Positions 50,315 to 59,753 of a stretch of 64,000 nt of DNA are shown piece after piece. Location: NCBI GenBank assembly GCA_035624215.1, contig DASPRY010000129.1:62001-126000 (forward strand). Reading direction: 5' to 3'. The notes under the pieces were generated by a model. It worked only from the letters and a program-made list of their open reading frames with translations, was not told the origin of the DNA and did not search any database. Position 1 is the stretch's first letter; each line of letters starts with the position of its first letter. The DNA comes from JAFAGX01 sp035624215 (GTDB lineage Bacteria > Acidobacteriota > Terriglobia > Terriglobales > Acidobacteriaceae). Made by a program: the position numbers and the translations under genes.

Positions 50315-52450
50315 TCAGCTTCCGGAGGTGGTCTTCGCGGCCGCGGCCTGTGCCGCTGGCAGCGTCACGGTGAACACTGCGCCGCCACCCGGGGCCGACG
50401 CGGCTTCGACGTTGCCATTGTGCTCCCGCAGGATGGCTTTGCATATACTGAGGCCCAATCCCGTACCGTGTCCCGGACGCTTGGTGGTATAGAAAGGGTC
50501 GAAGATATGGGGCAGGATGTCTGGCGGAATCCCTGCGCCGTCATCTTGAAAGATTGCGGAGACATTTTGCTGCGTTTTCTGCAGCCGAATGCGTAACGTC
50601 CCCCGATCACGTACCTGCCGCATGGCCTGTTCTGAATTCAAGATCAGGTTCAGAAAAACCTGCATGAGTTGGTGAGCATCACCGTAAACCGGGGGAATCG
50701 CAGGGTCGCGTAGAAAGTCCACCGTGATGTTGCTCTTGCGCAGCGAGTACGCGTGCAGATCCAGGGTTCTTTGTATCAGTTCGCCCACATCAATCGAAGA
50801 TTTGCCGGGAGCCGGCGGACGCGAGAAGTAGGTCAGGTTTTGAACAATCTCCACCGCCCGACGCGCTTGTTGGTGCAAAATTTCCAGTTGTCTGCGTGAT
50901 GGTTCAGGCGCGGCGGAATCCTGCAGCAATTCGCTCATGCCCAAGATGCTGGTGAGCGGGTTATTTAACTCGTGCGCGAAGCCGCCGATCATCTGGCCCA
51001 TGGCAGCCAGGCGCTCGCTCTGGATGATTTGTTCTTCCAGTCTTTTCTCGGTTGTAATGTCGCGCACCGATACGATCACGCCGCTCACTTTTTTGTCGGC
51101 ATCGATCAGCGGGCTGGCGGATGCGCGGACCCTGCGCCAGGTACCGTCGCGGTGACGGGCCCGACACTCGCAGGAATCAAAATGTTTATGCCCAGTCATC
51201 AGCCCGCGGACGAGCGCCAGCAGTTCGGCGGAGTGAATTTGTTCTTCGACCTTTTTGCCCAGCAACTCTTCCCGTTTGTAACCCAGCAGGTCACCTATGC
51301 GCGGGCTCACAAAGCTGTAGGTTTCGTTCGCATCGATAACCAGGATCAGATCGGGAAAACTTTCGAGCAGACAGCGTTGGAACTCTTCCTGCCGACGCAG
51401 GGCTTTTTCCATTTCTCGCCGTTCATTAACATCCACCAGCGTGCCCTGATAACGGACGATTTTGCCCGAGGTATCCCAAATGGCGCGGGAAGTGTCCACA
51501 AAGACAGCCAAACTGCCGTCCCTCCGGCGCAAAGTAATTTCCCGCGTTCGTATGCCACCTTGGTCATCTGTGCTTCGCCCCAGAATCGGGTTCTGAGTGG
51601 GATCGGGGTTCAAGGCCTGCGGTTCGAGCGTGAGCAGGTCGTTCTTATCCGTATAGCCCAAAACCCGCACCAGCGCAGGGTTAGCATCGAGCAACTTTCC
51701 TTCCGGGGTGCTGAAGTAGACGCCTTCCTGCAGGGTCTCAAAGAGTTCGGTGAAACGACGCTCCTTTTCCCGCTCCCCGGTCACGTCACGGGCCAGCACA
51801 CTCGCGCCTACCACCTCATCTCCCTTGACGATCGCGTTCAGCACGCAATCAAAATAGAGGGCCCGCTGGTTCGCCGTTAGCCGCACTTTGACCATCCCCG
51901 ACCAGCGGCGCTTTTCGAGGAAGCGCGCCAGCTCACGCTGTACGTCCTCTCGCTTCGGTTCGTCGAGAAAGTCGTCGAGTTTGTGGCCAACCACATCGGT
52001 ATAAGCGAGTCCCAGGAGTTCTGTGATGCGGCGATTTACCGTCCTCACAGTTCCGTCCAGGGAAACGGCTAGGGCGGCATCGTCGAAGGAATCGATCAGT
52101 TCCTTAAAGCTGCGTTGTGAGCGGGCAATGAGTTGGCCGAGCTGATCGAGCTGTTCTTCTGTAGGAGCGCTGGGCCGGTCCTGGAATTCTCGCACCAGCG
52201 CTTTCATCTCAGTGACGCGTTTTCTCCTCCCGTAAGCGAAGCCGGCGAAAGCGATGGCCACACAAAGGACGCCAATCGAAAGCAATCCCAGGTGGTAGGG
52301 CAGGCTCTGCAATCGCTCCCAGGACTCCGCCGCCAATCCTGTGGCCATAAGGACCAGAAAAAGCAGAGCCAGGCGCCACAGCCAGTTTTCTTCTTTCTCC
52401 AGATGGCTAGGAGTGCGGATGGAATGCGAGGAGTTCTTATGCTCTGTCAT
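50315..52450 (-). CDS. Membrane-bound PAS histidine kinase
   Basis: A 711-residue sensor. Two membrane helices (about 24-42 and 52-72) are followed by three PAS domains: about 115-225 (DSFDDAALAVSLDGTVRTVN), 235-355 (GVYFSTPEGKLLDANPALVRVLGY) and 365-480 (ESFPDLILVIDANETYSFVS), each with a PAC-like end. The HisKA histidine is at about 493 in GGFAHELNNPLTSILG. The ATPase domain has QVFLNLILNSEQAM, FQDDGAGIPPDIL and GHGTGLGLSICKAIL. The cognate regulator is not adjacent. Short loops outside suggest sensing by PAS ligands or redox in the cytosol. Confidence 0.93.
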   Translation of the reverse strand: MTEHKNSSHSIRTPSHLEKEENWLWRLALLFLVLMATGLAAESWERLQSLPYHLGLLSIGVLCVAIAFAGFAYGRRKRVTEMKALVREFQDRPSAPTEEQLDQLGQLIARSQRSFKELIDSFDDAALAVSLDGTVRTVNRRITELLGLAYTDVVGHKLDDFLDEPKREDVQRELARFLEKRRWSGMVKVRLTANQRALYFDCVLNAIVKGDEVVGASVLARDVTGEREKERRFTELFETLQEGVYFSTPEGKLLDANPALVRVLGYTDKNDLLTLEPQALNPDPTQNPILGRSTDDQGGIRTREITLRRRDGSLAVFVDTSRAIWDTSGKIVRYQGTLVDVNERREMEKALRRQEEFQRCLLESFPDLILVIDANETYSFVSPRIGDLLGYKREELLGKKVEEQIHSAELLALVRGLMTGHKHFDSCECRARHRDGTWRRVRASASPLIDADKKVSGVIVSVRDITTEKRLEEQIIQSERLAAMGQMIGGFAHELNNPLTSILGMSELLQDSAAPEPSRRQLEILHQQARRAVEIVQNLTYFSRPPAPGKSSIDVGELIQRTLDLHAYSLRKSNITVDFLRDPAIPPVYGDAHQLMQVFLNLILNSEQAMRQVRDRGTLRIRLQKTQQNVSAIFQDDGAGIPPDILPHIFDPFYTTKRPGHGTGLGLSICKAILREHNGNVEAASAPGGGAVFTVTLPAAQAAAAKTTSGS

Positions 52451-52688
52451 AGCCCAATCTGCTGTCTTGTGATCGCAGCAGTCCCGCGTGCAAGCGGTAA
52501 TCGAATCCTAGTTCACGCGTGCACGCACAAACAACGGAAACTTTGTTGGAAAACTTGGTTCACAGACAAACGGCGGTTGTAATGGTCGGTCATCACCCAT
52601 TTCCGGTGATGGCGGTCACGAACCGTGACCGCACAGGGCATTTAGTGTGAATCTTCGGGCGGATCTCCTGCGAATATCTTGCCCAATC

Positions 52689-54239
52689 ATGCTGTACAAG
52701 ACTCTCAGCGCTGCGGTGTTCGGCATCGATGCCAATATTGTCGAGGTTGAGGTCGATGTATCGGGAATTAAGACCCTGGAGGACCACTTCCACACCGTGG
52801 GGCTGCCCGATGCCGCGGTCCGCGAGAGCCGGGATCGGGTGCGCGCCGCCTTGAAGACCTGCGGCTACGACATCCCTCCCACTCACATCACCATTAACCT
52901 GGCTCCTGCAGACATCCGCAAAGAGGGTTCTGGATTCGACCTGCCCATGGCGCTGGGAATATTGGGAGCCTACGGTGGACTTAACAAGAAGGAGGTGCCG
53001 GACTGTCTTTTTGTAGGTGAATTGTCGCTGGACGGAGGCGTTCGCGGGGTTCGCGGCGCACTGCCCATTGCTATCGAAGCTCGCGGACGAAAAATTTCCC
53101 GATTGGTAGTTCCTGAGCTCAATGCCAAAGAAGCAGCCATGGTCGGGGGCGTAAATGTTTACCCGGTGAAGTCGCTGCTCGACGTGATCCGTTTCGTAAA
53201 CACGGGAAACGGCATTGTGCCCTTCAAAGTAGACGGCGAGACGCTGCTCAGCGAAGCGTCTCATTTCGTTGTCGATTTCAAAGACGTTCGAGGCCAGCAG
53301 ACGGCCAAGCGTGCCCTGGAAGTTGCCTGCGCCGGCGGGCACAACATCTTGATGATCGGCCCTCCTGGTTCGGGGAAAACTATGCTCGCCAAGCGGATGC
53401 CGACCATTTTGCCGCCACTGATTTTTGAAGAAGCTCTGGAGACAACCAAAATTCATAGCGTGGCTGGCGTGCTTGATCCGGGTGTGGGCCTGGTTGGAAC
53501 GCGCCCGTTCCGTTCCCCTCACCACACCATTTCCGACGCCGGGCTGATCGGGGGTGGCGCAGTACCACGTCCCGGCGAAGTTTCGCTGGCCCACAATGGC
53601 GTGCTGTTTCTCGATGAATTGCCTGAATTTCCCCGCAACGTGCTCGAAGTTATGCGCCAGCCGCTGGAAGATGGTACTGTCTGCATCGCCCGTGCCGCGA
53701 TGTCCCTGACATTTCCCGCACGCTTCATGCTGGCGGCGGCCATGAATCCGTGCCCGTGCGGGTATTTCAATGACCGCACTCATGAGTGCCACTGCACGTC
53801 ACCAATGATTCAGCGTTACATGTCGAAAATTTCGGGGCCGCTGCTTGACCGAATTGACATCCATATCGACATCCCAGCGGTGAACTACAAGGAAATGCGC
53901 TCCGGGGTGGAGCCTGAAGGCTCCGTATGCATTCGCAGCAGGGTCGTTCGGGCCCGCGAAGCTCAACTGAAGAGGTTTTCCGCTTCCGCGCGGGACAGGC
54001 TCTATTGCAACGCCCAGATGGCCCCCCGCCATATCCGTGCTTTTTGCCAGCTTTCCGGCGATTGTGAACACCTGCTCGAACGAGCGATGGTCCAGCAGGG
54101 ACTTACGGCGCGGGCACACGATCGAATCCTGAAAGTTGCCCGGAGCATTGCCGATCTGGAGGGTGAAGGCGAAATCCAGCCCAAACACATCGCGGAAGCC
54201 ATCCAATACCGGACGCTTGACCGCACGTTCTGGGCATAG
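52689..54239 (+). CDS. comM: YifB/ComM-like AAA+ ATPase
   Basis: A 516-residue protein of the Mg-chelatase-like family. The N-terminal Lon-protease-like domain (NLAPADIRKEGSGFDLPMALGILGA) precedes the AAA+ module with Walker A GPPGSGKTMLAKRMP at about 222 and LFLDELPEFPRNVLEVMRQPLE. A zinc site is suggested by CPCGYFNDRTHECHC. ComM is a branch-migration helicase that helps integrate transforming DNA. The ATG at 52689 (MLYKTLSAAVFGIDA) fits the family; the frame stays open upstream to 52647. Confidence 0.92.
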   Translation: MLYKTLSAAVFGIDANIVEVEVDVSGIKTLEDHFHTVGLPDAAVRESRDRVRAALKTCGYDIPPTHITINLAPADIRKEGSGFDLPMALGILGAYGGLNKKEVPDCLFVGELSLDGGVRGVRGALPIAIEARGRKISRLVVPELNAKEAAMVGGVNVYPVKSLLDVIRFVNTGNGIVPFKVDGETLLSEASHFVVDFKDVRGQQTAKRALEVACAGGHNILMIGPPGSGKTMLAKRMPTILPPLIFEEALETTKIHSVAGVLDPGVGLVGTRPFRSPHHTISDAGLIGGGAVPRPGEVSLAHNGVLFLDELPEFPRNVLEVMRQPLEDGTVCIARAAMSLTFPARFMLAAAMNPCPCGYFNDRTHECHCTSPMIQRYMSKISGPLLDRIDIHIDIPAVNYKEMRSGVEPEGSVCIRSRVVRAREAQLKRFSASARDRLYCNAQMAPRHIRAFCQLSGDCEHLLERAMVQQGLTARAHDRILKVARSIADLEGEGEIQPKHIAEAIQYRTLDRTFWA

Positions 54240-54379
54240 CTGATTGCTTGAGCGGAGCGACAAACCAAGACTTGACTTCCTCAGATGAGCGCAATAAACT
54301 CCGGCGGATTGAACCGGGTGCCCCAGCGCAATATCAGTAAACTGCGCAACATTCCAGCCACATAGCTTAGGAGGTAGCC

Positions 54380-54580
54380 ATGGCACCAAGAGTTTCCCTG
54401 AAACCAATCGGAGCTTTGATTGAGAAGACTGAAAAAAAACTGCGCCAATTAAACCGAAAATCATCCCCTGCTGAGAAGAAAAGGATCGATCGGAAAATTG
54501 AAGAACTGGATCTGGTGATCAGACGCGTAAGCGAAATTTGCAGAGGCAGCGGCTGGGCCATCGTTGTGAAACCAAAGTAG
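54380..54580 (+). CDS. Small helical protein, 66 aa
   Basis: A 66-residue basic protein behind AGGAGGT, so it is very likely translated. Most of it is a charged helix hairpin (LIEKTEKKLRQLNRKSSPAEK, seen over residues 13-33, then KIEELDLVIRRVSEICR). It ends GWAIVVKPK. It starts 141 bases after comM and ends 43 bases before the SagB-like gene. No family known to me. A single Cys and few Ser or Thr in the C-terminal half make a modified-peptide precursor unlikely. Confidence 0.65.
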   Translation: MAPRVSLKPIGALIEKTEKKLRQLNRKSSPAEKKRIDRKIEELDLVIRRVSEICRGSGWAIVVKPK

Positions 54581-54623
54581 CGAAACCGAATGCGTTCGCT
54601 CCGCCGGAATTACATGCCGATTT

Positions 54624-55730
54624 ATGAAGAAGGCCAACGAGGTGCTATATCGGCGCTCACCATACCTCGTCATGTATTGGCAACGCGGACAGCTGGTCTT
54701 CGAAAACTATGCTGAGCGGGTGAGGATCTCGGCTGCGCCGATAACCTTTGAAATCCTGAAGTTTTTTCACGGTTGGCGAAGCTGCGAGAGCTTGTATCGC
54801 GGCATGCGGGGATTTAGCGAAGCATCGGTGCAAAGAGCGGTCGCTGCTCTCGTAGATCATTCGTTTCTTCAACGTTCAGACCAGGTTACTGCGACCGATC
54901 AGGCGATGCAGGAGTGGGCCCACTGGAACCCGGCCGCGGGTCTGTTCCATTTTTCTACCAAAGATGGCTCCTACGATCACGACCCGCAAGCGACATTGCG
55001 GCGGCTTCGGCGACGCGCACGAAAGCATCCAATTCCGGCAGCGCTTAAACGCTACCCTCAGGTTAGGCAGTTCAAGCTCCCCGAACCAACCAACGACAGT
55101 GAATTTACGCGAATACTCCTGACCCGCAGAACGTGGCGACGATTCTCGAAGCGATCTATGCAGCTCTCCCAATTAGGCACTCTTCTGGGGCTGACCTGGG
55201 GAGTGCAGCGCTGGATCGAGTTGCCGGGGTTGAGTTCGGTGGCGTTGAAAAGTTCGCCATCGGGAGGGGCGCTTCATCCGATTGAGGCTTATGTGGTGGC
55301 GCTGCGGGTTGCTGGCCTCCCGCGCGGGATTTATCACTATGCCTCAGATGCGCATCGATTGGAACTGCTTCGCCCCGGTACCACGAGTAAAAAACTGGTC
55401 AGTTACTTGACCGGGCAATGGTGGTTTAGGCCGGCGGGGGCGGTTGTGTTTATGACGGCAGTGTTTCCGCGAACACAATGGAAGTACGAGTCGCCCCGGG
55501 CTTATCGAGTCGTGCTGGCTGAGGCAGGCCATTTTTGTCAAACCTTTTGCCTGGTGGCCACCTGGCTTGGTTTGGCGCCTTTCTGTACCATGGCTCTCGC
55601 CGATTCCCGGATAGAAAAAGATCTCGGCATCGACGGCATAACCGAGTCTGTCCTTTACGCTGCTGGCGTGGGAACACGATTGCGGGGAGTGGACTGGACT
55701 CCGGAGCCGGAATTACCAGCTACAGGGTGA
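54624..55730 (+). CDS. SagB-type nitroreductase-family oxidoreductase
   Basis: A 368-residue protein. Residues about 145-365 are a nitroreductase-fold FMN domain of the SagB/ThcOx kind: LLTRRTWRRFSKRSM (FMN phosphate contacts), SSPSGGALHPIEAYVVALRV, GIYHYASDAHRLELL and a C-terminal AGHFCQTFCLVATWLGLAP. The N-terminal 110 residues look like a PqqD-like/winged domain (RVRISAAPITFEILKFFHGW). SagB enzymes oxidise azolines to azoles in thiazole/oxazole-modified peptides, but no cyclodehydratase or precursor is near, so here it may act on another small molecule. Confidence 0.75.
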   Translation: MKKANEVLYRRSPYLVMYWQRGQLVFENYAERVRISAAPITFEILKFFHGWRSCESLYRGMRGFSEASVQRAVAALVDHSFLQRSDQVTATDQAMQEWAHWNPAAGLFHFSTKDGSYDHDPQATLRRLRRRARKHPIPAALKRYPQVRQFKLPEPTNDSEFTRILLTRRTWRRFSKRSMQLSQLGTLLGLTWGVQRWIELPGLSSVALKSSPSGGALHPIEAYVVALRVAGLPRGIYHYASDAHRLELLRPGTTSKKLVSYLTGQWWFRPAGAVVFMTAVFPRTQWKYESPRAYRVVLAEAGHFCQTFCLVATWLGLAPFCTMALADSRIEKDLGIDGITESVLYAAGVGTRLRGVDWTPEPELPATG

Positions 55731-55754
55731 GCTTGCGATTTCAGAGTCTGGCGA

Positions 55755-57725
55755 TCAGCCAGTCTTGGGAATTAGACCGACGCGACGTTCCAGTTCCTGG
55801 AGTCGCGGATCAGACCCCAGGCGGGCAAACACAGGATGTACCTTTAAGTTCACCAAGTGAATGTCGCGTTCTTCGTAACTTTTCCCCAAACACCGAAGTG
55901 CCTCCTCACTATTACCCAGACCCACGTAGACCATCGCTCTTGCATAGAAGGAGGCCGGACTTGGCTGAGATCTTGTCTCCAATTTCCTAAGTATGGCAAG
56001 CGCCTCCAGGCGGTTGCGGGATAACGCGTAAGCATAGGCGAGTTCGGCCTGCATCACCGGGTCCGTCCCCGAGTTTGCGATGGCCTTCTGCAACTCAGAG
56101 ATTGCTTCTTCCGGCATGGCGTTCTCTGCATACGCTTGTCCCAACACCTCATGTGCAGGAGAGAAGTTTGGATATTGTTGCAGGGTTTTTCTGGCCTGCT
56201 CGATTGCCTGGCCATACTGATGTCCCAGGTAATAACACCAGGCAGAGTTGGCGCCAATGATGGGGGAAAGGGGGTCCATGCTCTGGGCTTGTGCCATCTG
56301 CGCAAAAGCTTCCTGGCTCCGGCCGAGCGACGATAAGTAGAGTGCATACCAGTGGTGCGCCGTCGCATAGCCGGGAGCCAGTTCCAAGGCACGTTTATAG
56401 GATTTCTCGGCACTAGTTAAATCCCACTCGAAACCCCATTGGATCACTGCCAGGGAGGTGTGGGCCTCGGCCAGAGTCTCATCCAGTTCGAGTGCGTGCA
56501 GAGCGGCTGCCTTGGCCTTGGGCATCATCTCTGCTGCAGGCCGCACGCCATTACTTGCCATTAACCAATAACCGTCTGCCAAGCCAGCGTAAGCCAAGGC
56601 GTATTCCGAATCTTTTGCGATAGCTTGCTGGAAGTAGCTGATGCCGCTGGTGAGCGCGTCGGGCGTTCTTTGGTCGAGGTAGAAACGGCCTTGCAGATAA
56701 GCTTCATATGCCTTGACGTCGACAGGCCGAGCTGTGGTTAAGGCCGCACGTTCCTGCGAGGTCAAGGTAGCCTTGACTTGTTGAGCGATGGCCAAAGCGA
56801 CCTCGCGTTGCAAGGCCAGGACATCGTGTTGGTCGCGCTCATAGCTGTTCGACCACAGGTTTCTATCCGAGCGAGCATCGGTCAGTTCTGCCGTAATACG
56901 CACTCGGTCGCCGGCGCGCAAGACAGAGCCTTCTACTACCGCGTCCACGTTCAAGTCCTGCGCAATCTGCCGTAACGGTTCATGGCTCCCCTTGAAGTGC
57001 ATGGCCGACGTACGGGAGATGATGCGTAGCGATCCAATCTGTGCCAGGTCGGAAATGAGTTCCGCCGTCATTCCGTCAGCGAAGTATTCCTGGGCGGCAT
57101 CGCTGGACAGATTTTCCAGCGGCAAGACCGCGATCGAGCTGAACTGTTTGCCGCTATGGGCTCCAACTGCCCTGGTATTCGAGGACTCGAAAGGCCAGCG
57201 AAATCGGGCGTCAAGACTTGCGAATATCAAGATAGAGACGATGGCCAGGCCTAAGACGGCAGCCAAGCTGACCAGCCAAAACTTCCGAGATGAATGGGGC
57301 GACTCACGGAGCTGGTTTTCTAAAGCGGAGGATTGCAGAGTCGCTGAATATGTACCAGGCCCAGCCGACTGGGACGGAGCTTTGGCCTCTTCCTTCGAGG
57401 TATTTTCTACGGCCGCAATGAAACGGTAGCCCAGTCGCGGAATGGTCTCGATATAGCGCGGTTTCTCGACGGAATCGCACAGCACCTGCCGGAGCTTTTT
57501 GACCGAAGTATTAAGCCCGTGCTCGAAGTCGACAAAGGTATCAGCGGACCACAGCTTTTCCCGAATTTCGTTTCGGGTTACAACTTCTCCGGCACGATTG
57601 AGCAGCAACTCAAGAATCAAGTACGGCTGACCACGCAGTTTGATCCTGATCCCGTTCTTGAGCAACTCTCGGGCCGCTGGCTTGAGTTCGAACGGGCCGA
57701 ACCGGAAAATCTGCGGAGCTTCCAT
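55755..57725 (-). CDS. Winged-helix/TolB-N/TPR membrane regulator (CadC-like)
   Basis: A 656-residue protein. Residues about 3-105 are an OmpR-type winged helix (RFGPFELKPAARELL, RNEIREKLWSADTFVDFEHGLN, LGYRFIAAVE). A membrane helix lies near 155-175 (WLVSLAAVLGLAIVSILIFAS). The periplasmic part holds a TolB-N-like domain (AVLPLENLSSDAAQEYFADGMT) and about seven TPR units to the end. This form is common in acidobacteria. The ATG at 57725, behind GGGGGATGG, fits the domain start. It may sense envelope partners and bind DNA directly. Target genes are unknown. Confidence 0.88.
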   Translation of the reverse strand: MEAPQIFRFGPFELKPAARELLKNGIRIKLRGQPYLILELLLNRAGEVVTRNEIREKLWSADTFVDFEHGLNTSVKKLRQVLCDSVEKPRYIETIPRLGYRFIAAVENTSKEEAKAPSQSAGPGTYSATLQSSALENQLRESPHSSRKFWLVSLAAVLGLAIVSILIFASLDARFRWPFESSNTRAVGAHSGKQFSSIAVLPLENLSSDAAQEYFADGMTAELISDLAQIGSLRIISRTSAMHFKGSHEPLRQIAQDLNVDAVVEGSVLRAGDRVRITAELTDARSDRNLWSNSYERDQHDVLALQREVALAIAQQVKATLTSQERAALTTARPVDVKAYEAYLQGRFYLDQRTPDALTSGISYFQQAIAKDSEYALAYAGLADGYWLMASNGVRPAAEMMPKAKAAALHALELDETLAEAHTSLAVIQWGFEWDLTSAEKSYKRALELAPGYATAHHWYALYLSSLGRSQEAFAQMAQAQSMDPLSPIIGANSAWCYYLGHQYGQAIEQARKTLQQYPNFSPAHEVLGQAYAENAMPEEAISELQKAIANSGTDPVMQAELAYAYALSRNRLEALAILRKLETRSQPSPASFYARAMVYVGLGNSEEALRCLGKSYEERDIHLVNLKVHPVFARLGSDPRLQELERRVGLIPKTG

Positions 57726-58159
57726 CCATCCCCCCGCATAAAGAGGTAGGTCTTGGTCTGCAGATTCTATCACTGCAACTTTTGTTTTTTGAAGGGAGTC
57801 GAATCTAAGTTACTTCTTTGTAATAACTTAACAACTCACCTTCGAATCACCAACATTTCACAGCCGGTGCATTGCGCGATCCACGCACGTATAGGAAATT
57901 AGCGGCGCTTTAAGCGCTTCGTCGCGAGGATGGCGCATGCCGAGGGTCGAGTTGGCCGACGTAGCCGGGGGGATTACGTAATGCCAACCACGCGCACAGC
58001 TGAAATCGACCCCCTGCATGCCAGCCATCCTTACGGCCAAGCGAGTAACGGAAGCAACATGCGTGCTAGAGGCTGCTAGTACAGCTGATGTTTCGCAGGG
58101 ACGCCTGCTGACCGCCACGAGCAGCGGACCTCAGGCAACGAATGAGAAGGAGTCGAGAT
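57726..58159. other. 434-base region without a recognised gene
   Basis: I see no gene. It includes a 13-base palindrome GCGCTT-T-AAGCGC (57905-57917) and the AT-rich upstream region of the winged-helix regulator (57780-57835). Confidence 0.4.
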
Positions 58160-58333
58160 ATGGCCGCGATCCCAAATATGGCGAATCCGTATTTTTTTCT
58201 CGATGCAGAGCCGACTGTATCCGAAGAAAGAGACGTAAAACCGACGACGCTGCTTGAACGCAGCGAAGAGCTTCTGCGCAAGGCCTTTGGGGACGCTGAG
58301 GAAACAATCGCCAGTTCTCTGCGTGGGCTCTAA
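58160..58333 (+). CDS. Small acidic protein, 57 aa
   Basis: ATG at 58160 behind AAGGAG at a seven-base spacing. The product MAAIPNMANPYFFLDA continues through a charged helix (LLERSEELLRKAFGDAEETI) to SSLRGL. No membrane helix or cysteine. It is 53 bases upstream of another small gene with a strong ribosome binding site, so the two may be co-expressed. Function unknown. Confidence 0.55.
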   Translation: MAAIPNMANPYFFLDAEPTVSEERDVKPTTLLERSEELLRKAFGDAEETIASSLRGL

Positions 58334-58386
58334 AACGGGCGAAAACCTCAAAGATCTACAGCAATTCAGTTTGGAGGAGGTGTTAA

Positions 58387-58572
58387 ATGCCGTATTTTTA
58401 TTGCCTTCTGGCAGGATCCTGGATGTTTGCGTTGGGATGGTTTCTCGGGGCCATTTACGTGCAAAACCAGAATGACAAGACACCAACTTCGATTGTGGGT
58501 GAGCAACAAGTAGCGTACCCAGATTTTGAAACCTGGCGACTTGGAGTTGGTGCGGCAGGCGCGGCTGATTAA
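58387..58572 (+). CDS. Small single-pass membrane protein, 61 aa
   Basis: ATG at 58387 behind GGAGGAGGTG, one of the strongest ribosome binding sites in the window. Residues 3-25 (YFYCLLAGSWMFALGWFLGAIYV, hydrophobic throughout) form one membrane helix; the tail NQNDKTPTSIVGEQQVAYPD is polar. It is probably an inner-membrane protein. It is convergent with the rmlD-like gene. Function unknown. Confidence 0.6.
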   Translation: MPYFYCLLAGSWMFALGWFLGAIYVQNQNDKTPTSIVGEQQVAYPDFETWRLGVGAAGAAD

Positions 58573-58595
58573 TGATTGCTCACCTTGCCCTGGGT

Positions 58596-59462
58596 TTAGA
58601 GAACTGTATTTCCTCCTGAGTGAACGGCGGCTTGTCTTTCCAACAGGTAGTCCCGCAGTGCATCCTTCCAGTGGGGCATAAGAATTCCGTACCTCTGCAA
58701 GCTTTGCGAAGACAGCACGGAATATTTCGGCCGTGGTGCGGGACGAACGAACTTTTCGGTGGTAGTTGGGCGAACCACGGTGCTTAGTCCTGCATCGCGC
58801 ACGATCTCACGCGCGAACTCCAACCATGTGCAATCGCCAGCATTTGTGGCGTGAACGATACCGGTGGCACTGGCACGGCACAACGCGACAAGGGCACGAG
58901 CCAAGTCTGGGGCGTGTGTTGGGGAACCGCGCTGGTCATCGACCACGTCAATTTCCGAACGGCTTGAAGCGAGCCTGAGAATCGTATCGGGGAAGCACTT
59001 GCCACCCACTCCGAACAACCATGATGTGCGCACGATGCACGCATCCGGCAAGAGCTGGCCGATTTCTTCTTCCGCTTTCGCTTTCGATTTGCCGTAAATA
59101 CTCAGCGGGGAGCGGGCGCGCGCAGTTTCGTAGGGGGTGGTGCTGAGCCCGTCAAAGACATAATCGGTGCTCAAGAAAAGCAACCGTGCACCAGACTCCT
59201 TTGCCACTTGTGCGACGTTAACAGCCCCGCGCCAATTTACCGCGAATGCCAGCTCGCGATTGCTTTCGCAGCCATCTACGTCGGTGTAAGCGGCCGCGTT
59301 GACAAGCCATTGGGGGCGCGTCTGTTCGATAACCCGGCGAATTTGTCCGATGTCCCGAACATCGACGTCTTTGGAAGCAAACCCTACGACTTCATCAGCT
59401 TTCCATTCTCGAATCAGCGCTTTGCCGAGCAAACCTGTCGCACCAAAAATTGTGACTCGCAT
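58596..59462 (-). CDS. rfbD: dTDP-4-dehydrorhamnose reductase-like (RmlD)
   Basis: A 288-residue extended short-chain dehydrogenase. The NAD(P) motif is TIFGATGLLGKALIREW, then NAAAYTDVDGCESN, LLFLSTDYVFDG (Ser/Thr of the active site) and Tyr-x3-Lys in IYGKSKAKAEE. RmlD makes dTDP-L-rhamnose for surface sugars. I start at ATG 59462 (MRVTIFGATG); the longer frame adds 17 unlike residues. No other rml genes are near, so SAM-synthase beta-subunit-like function (MAT2B) or another sugar reductase remains possible. Confidence 0.85.
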   Translation of the reverse strand: MRVTIFGATGLLGKALIREWKADEVVGFASKDVDVRDIGQIRRVIEQTRPQWLVNAAAYTDVDGCESNRELAFAVNWRGAVNVAQVAKESGARLLFLSTDYVFDGLSTTPYETARARSPLSIYGKSKAKAEEEIGQLLPDACIVRTSWLFGVGGKCFPDTILRLASSRSEIDVVDDQRGSPTHAPDLARALVALCRASATGIVHATNAGDCTWLEFAREIVRDAGLSTVVRPTTTEKFVRPAPRPKYSVLSSQSLQRYGILMPHWKDALRDYLLERQAAVHSGGNTVL

Positions 59463-59520
59463 TGTGCATAGTTTCCCACAAATGGAGATGACTGCCGGTT
59501 CAATTCGATACAATGCGGCA

Positions 59521-59730
59521 ATGACAGAACGGAACCTTCAAATCGCACGATTTATTGGGACCACTCCCAGTGTCGCCTACTGCGATGTATGCCGCCTGAC
59601 GTTCCGCACGCGGCAAGAATTCCTGCTCGACAGCGAAAAAGCCAAGCAACAACTTCAAGCGGATTTTGACAAGCACGAGTGCAAGCCCGAGCCCGGCGCG
59701 GTGGATGATGCGCTCGCCCACATCCGTTGA
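59521..59730 (+). CDS. Small zinc-finger-like protein, 69 aa
   Basis: ATG at 59521 gives MTERNLQIARFIGTTP and then YCDVCRLTFRTRQEF with a distal DKHEC, forming a C-x2-C-x(n)-H-x-C pattern suited to one zinc ion. The middle is a helix rich in K, Q and D. It is divergent from the rmlD-like gene and convergent with the CAP-domain gene. The ribosome binding site is weak. Role unknown, perhaps binding nucleic acid or protein. Confidence 0.6.
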   Translation: MTERNLQIARFIGTTPSVAYCDVCRLTFRTRQEFLLDSEKAKQQLQADFDKHECKPEPGAVDDALAHIR

Positions 59731-59753
59731 CGCCGCGTGGGCGCACGCGGGAA

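Noticed and set aside
54380..54580. RiPP precursor peptide for the SagB-like enzyme
   Set aside because: The peptide is a charged helix with one Cys and few Ser or Thr in the core half, and no cyclodehydratase is near.
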